DNA of 64,000 nucleotides from Nostoc sp. ATCC 43529 (GTDB taxonomy: Bacteria; Cyanobacteriota; Cyanobacteriia; Cyanobacteriales; Nostocaceae), in assembly GCA_003326205.1 (NCBI GenBank), contig LWTK01000037.1:1-64000 (forward strand), in the 5' to 3' direction. The notes under the pieces are model-generated. The model searched no databases, was not told the origin of the DNA, and worked only from the letters and a program-made list of their open reading frames with translations. The position numbers and the translations under genes are program-made. Numbering within the stretch: position 1 is the first letter of the stretch; each line of letters opens with the position of its first letter. Shown in pieces: positions 61,479 through 64,000 of the stretch.

Positions 61479-64000
61479 ATGACCTCAACACTGACAGAAA
61501 ACGTCCGTAAGACAGTACTGGAAAATGGTCTAATTGTCCTCACCAAAGAAGTGCATACTGCGCCAGTGGTAACGGTGCAGGTGTGGTATAAGATTGGTTC
61601 GCGCAACGAAGAACCGGGAGTCAATGGTATTGCTCACCAATTGGAACACATGATGTTTAAAGGCACAAAAAATCGTCCGATTCAATTTGGACGTTTGTTT
61701 AGTGCTTTGGGTAGCGATTCTAATGCTTTTACGAGCTATGACCAAACTGCATATTACGGTACTGTGGAACGAAGCAAGCTCAAAGCACTTTTGGTGCTGG
61801 AAGCGGACAGAATGCAAAATTCCCAGATTGAATTAGAGCAACTAGCAAGTGAAAAGCGGGTAGTAATTTCGGAACTGCAAGGTTACGAAAATAGTCCAGA
61901 ATATCGCCTCAACCGGGCTGTCATGCAAGCAATGTTTCCCAATCATGCCTATGGATTGCCTGTAGGTGGTATGAAGGCAGATGTTGAAAAATTTGAACTT
62001 GAGCAAGTAGAAAAATATTACCGCAATTTTTACACTCCCGATAACGCCGTCTTAGTAATTGTTGGAGATTTTCAAACCGCAAATACTTTGGAAATCGTTA
62101 AAGAAGTGTTTGGGAAATTAGCAAATAGGCAAGAGGCAAGAGGCAAGAGGCAAGAGGCAAAAGTTATTTCTCCTTCATTTCCCTCACTCCCCAGTCCCAT
62201 AATATTGCGAGAACCAGGAGTAGGGCGTTTGTTACAGGCGGTTTATCCATTACCAGATGTGAACCAACCGGATGTCCCAGCGCTGGATGTGATGGATTAT
62301 ATTTTGACTGAGGGGCGGAATTCTCGTCTTTACCAGGCTTTGGTAGAATCAGGTCTAGCTCGTGAAGTTACAGCATCAGTTACCAGTTTGCGGGAATTTG
62401 GCTGGTATGAGGTGTTGGTGACGGCTGCATCTAAACAAGATTTGAAAAAAATTGACTCGGTGCTGAGTAGTGCGATCGCCAATGTAGCAAAAAAAGGTGT
62501 CACATTAGAAGAAGTGGAACGAGCCAAAACTCAATTAACAGCAGATGTAATTTTGAGTAATCGTGATATCACTTCTCAAGGAATGCAATTAGGGCATGAT
62601 GAAACCACTGCTGATGATTATCGCTATACAGACCGCTATTTAGCAGCTGTTCGCTTGGTGAAGCCAACAGATGTTGTTGCTGTAATTAATAAATATCTCA
62701 CAAAAGAAGCACGTACAGTCGGCTTTTTTGAACCAACTCACAAGCAAACAACAGAAGTTGGTCACAAACCAGATTTAACCCAAACTACGGAAAATTTCTC
62801 TGCTGTAGCACCTGTACTTGTTACTGAAGTGGTGAAGTACTTACCAAATGTGGATTTGGTAACAGATGCCATCGTCCAAACTTTACCACAGCAATTCCAA
62901 TTTTCCAACGAACTGCGGCTATTGCTGCTAAGCGATCGTAGCACTCCCACCGTTACCTTGAGCGGCTACATTCAAGCCGGGACGGAATTTGATTCAGATG
63001 AGCAAGCTGGACTGGCTGCTTTTGTAGCAGAAAATTTGCTTAGTGGCACAAAAACTAAGGATGCCTTAACAATTGCCAAAACCTTGGCAGAACGAGGCGC
63101 AAGTCTGGACTTTCATGCCTACCCTGAAGGTGTGCAGATTGAGGGTGATAGTTTAGCACCAGACTTACCGATACTCATCGAAATCTTGGCGGATGTACTA
63201 AAAAATAGTACATTTCCAGTCAAAGAATTAGAACTACATCGCCAACAAACTTTAACCGACTTACAAATAGAATTAGATGAACCGTCAGAAGTAGCTAGAA
63301 GAATATTTATTCAGTCAATTTATCCGCAAAAACATCCCCTAAACACCTTTCCTACAGAGAAGAGTTTACAGCGGATTAAACGCCAGGATGTTATTGATTT
63401 CAAAGCCAAACATTATCGTCCTGACACAATGGTGCTAGTACTAGTGGGAGATTTTGAGGTAGAGTCAGTGCGATCGCTCATCGAATCGAAATTTGCTGAC
63501 TGGCAAGTTAGCGGCGAACCACCGACATTAAAATATCCTACAGTGCCACTGCCAGAAAAAATAGTCAGTGTTAACCGAGTTTTAGCAGGTAAAGCTCAAG
63601 CTGTGACTTATATAGGTCATACCAGTATTAACCGTTACGATCCTCGGTTTTATGCAGTTTTGGTGTTGAATCAAATTTTGGGAGGCGATACCCTATCAAG
63701 TAGACTAGGAACAGAAGTGCGCGATCGCCAAGGTTTGAGCTATGGAATTTATAGCTACTTCCTAGTCGGTAAAAATGCGGGGACATTTTTAATAGAAATG
63801 CAAACTAGTCCTGAAGATAATACCAAAGCGATCGCCAGTACCCGCCAAATACTACAACAAATCCATGAACGAGGCGTGACTGCCCTAGAAGTAGAAACAG
63901 CTAAACGCACCCTCATTGGCAACTATAATGTTTCCCTAGCAAACCCAGAGGAATTAACAGATACAATTCTGATGAATGAAGTCTACAGACTAGACCGAAT
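61479..64000 (+). CDS. M16-family (insulinase/pitrilysin) zinc peptidase, 3' end beyond the window
   Basis: This open frame starts at ATG 61479 and runs off the right edge; 840 residues are visible. It is a fused two-unit M16 peptidase. The first unit has the inverted zinc motif HQLEHMMFKGTKN (~51) and the third ligand Glu in LEADRMQNSQIELEQLASEK (~108-127). The second unit (~445 on) lacks the zinc motif, as is normal for the inactive half. Residues ~213-222 (NRQEARGKRQ) are encoded by a GGCAAGA heptamer array. The substrate is unknown. Confidence 0.9.
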   Translation, partial: MTSTLTENVRKTVLENGLIVLTKEVHTAPVVTVQVWYKIGSRNEEPGVNGIAHQLEHMMFKGTKNRPIQFGRLFSALGSDSNAFTSYDQTAYYGTVERSKLKALLVLEADRMQNSQIELEQLASEKRVVISELQGYENSPEYRLNRAVMQAMFPNHAYGLPVGGMKADVEKFELEQVEKYYRNFYTPDNAVLVIVGDFQTANTLEIVKEVFGKLANRQEARGKRQEAKVISPSFPSLPSPIILREPGVGRLLQAVYPLPDVNQPDVPALDVMDYILTEGRNSRLYQALVESGLAREVTASVTSLREFGWYEVLVTAASKQDLKKIDSVLSSAIANVAKKGVTLEEVERAKTQLTADVILSNRDITSQGMQLGHDETTADDYRYTDRYLAAVRLVKPTDVVAVINKYLTKEARTVGFFEPTHKQTTEVGHKPDLTQTTENFSAVAPVLVTEVVKYLPNVDLVTDAIVQTLPQQFQFSNELRLLLLSDRSTPTVTLSGYIQAGTEFDSDEQAGLAAFVAENLLSGTKTKDALTIAKTLAERGASLDFHAYPEGVQIEGDSLAPDLPILIEILADVLKNSTFPVKELELHRQQTLTDLQIELDEPSEVARRIFIQSIYPQKHPLNTFPTEKSLQRIKRQDVIDFKAKHYRPDTMVLVLVGDFEVESVRSLIESKFADWQVSGEPPTLKYPTVPLPEKIVSVNRVLAGKAQAVTYIGHTSINRYDPRFYAVLVLNQILGGDTLSSRLGTEVRDRQGLSYGIYSYFLVGKNAGTFLIEMQTSPEDNTKAIASTRQILQQIHERGVTALEVETAKRTLIGNYNVSLANPEELTDTILMNEVYRLDR
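62127..62160. repeat. GGCAAGA heptamers inside the M16 gene
   Basis: Four consecutive GGCAAGA units and a decayed one are in frame and encode REARGKRQE-like residues in the linker between the two halves of unit 1. Because the array is ~34 bases, the frame is kept only for certain repeat numbers. Confidence 0.8.

Noticed and set aside
1..64000. tRNA or rRNA genes
   Set aside because: I looked for T-arm and acceptor patterns and for conserved rRNA blocks and saw none, though without a covariance search a tRNA could be missed.

Overview
The window is chromosomal DNA from a filamentous, probably heterocyst-forming cyanobacterium (Nostocales: Nostoc, Calothrix or Tolypothrix type). The evidence is oxygenic photosynthesis genes (petC, petA, psbY, a probable psb35), very frequent HIP1 octamers (GCGATCGC), many intergenic heptamer arrays (STRRs), several Uma2-type genes and a PEP-CTERM protein. 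Nearest relatives are inferred from gene content and repeats only, since no database search was possible.

Layout. 1-0.3 kb: end of an IS5-type transposase. 0.5-6.6 kb: thrC, a small coiled-coil protein, a large membrane-anchored protein and an SLH-domain porin. 6.6-8.26 kb: a 1.65-kb gap rich in strong hairpins, including a compact multi-branched RNA candidate just before recQ. 8.3-16.3 kb: accessory region with recQ, two Uma2 genes, an MFS transporter, a nuclease-like protein and two paralogous one-helix mini-proteins. 16.5-24.9 kb: housekeeping (acyl-ACP synthetase, YlqD protein, E2 of pyruvate dehydrogenase, aspS, an SDR), with a ten-copy 21-bp tandem repeat upstream of aspS. 25.8-29.7 kb: tatC, csaA-like, a DUF3067 gene, then petC-petA of the cytochrome b6f complex. 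29.7-35.9 kb: decayed toxin-antitoxin-like genes, more Uma2 genes, a GH57 branching enzyme and a PEP-CTERM protein, with miniature transposons between them. 36.0-42.2 kb: the stress/ribosome block grpE, dnaK, dnaJ, tusA-like, rsgA, all on the minus strand. 42.4-44.0 kb: a solitary TnpB gene and a transposase remnant. 44.1-55.5 kb: type IV pilus genes, pilB-pilT-pilC on plus and pilM-pilN-pilO-pilQ on minus. 55.8-64 kb: sugar-binding lipoprotein, folC, psbY, gamma-carbonic-anhydrase-like protein, a TIGR02652-type protein, a VOC protein and an M16 peptidase running off the window.

Functional links. The Rieske protein (petC) has a twin-arginine N-terminus and lies about 1.4 kb from tatC, the core of the Tat translocon expected to handle it. 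The Hsp70 machinery is nearly complete in one block. The pilus cluster has extension motor, retraction motor, platform, alignment complex and secretin; no pilP or pilin gene is in the window.

Most unusual content: at least seven miniature inverted-repeat elements, each with a recognisable target duplication and several different terminus types; simple-repeat or palindromic-repeat insertions inside three genes while the frame stays open (rsgA, the M16 peptidase, the 792-residue protein); a duplicated tail of recQ; and two candidate structured RNAs.
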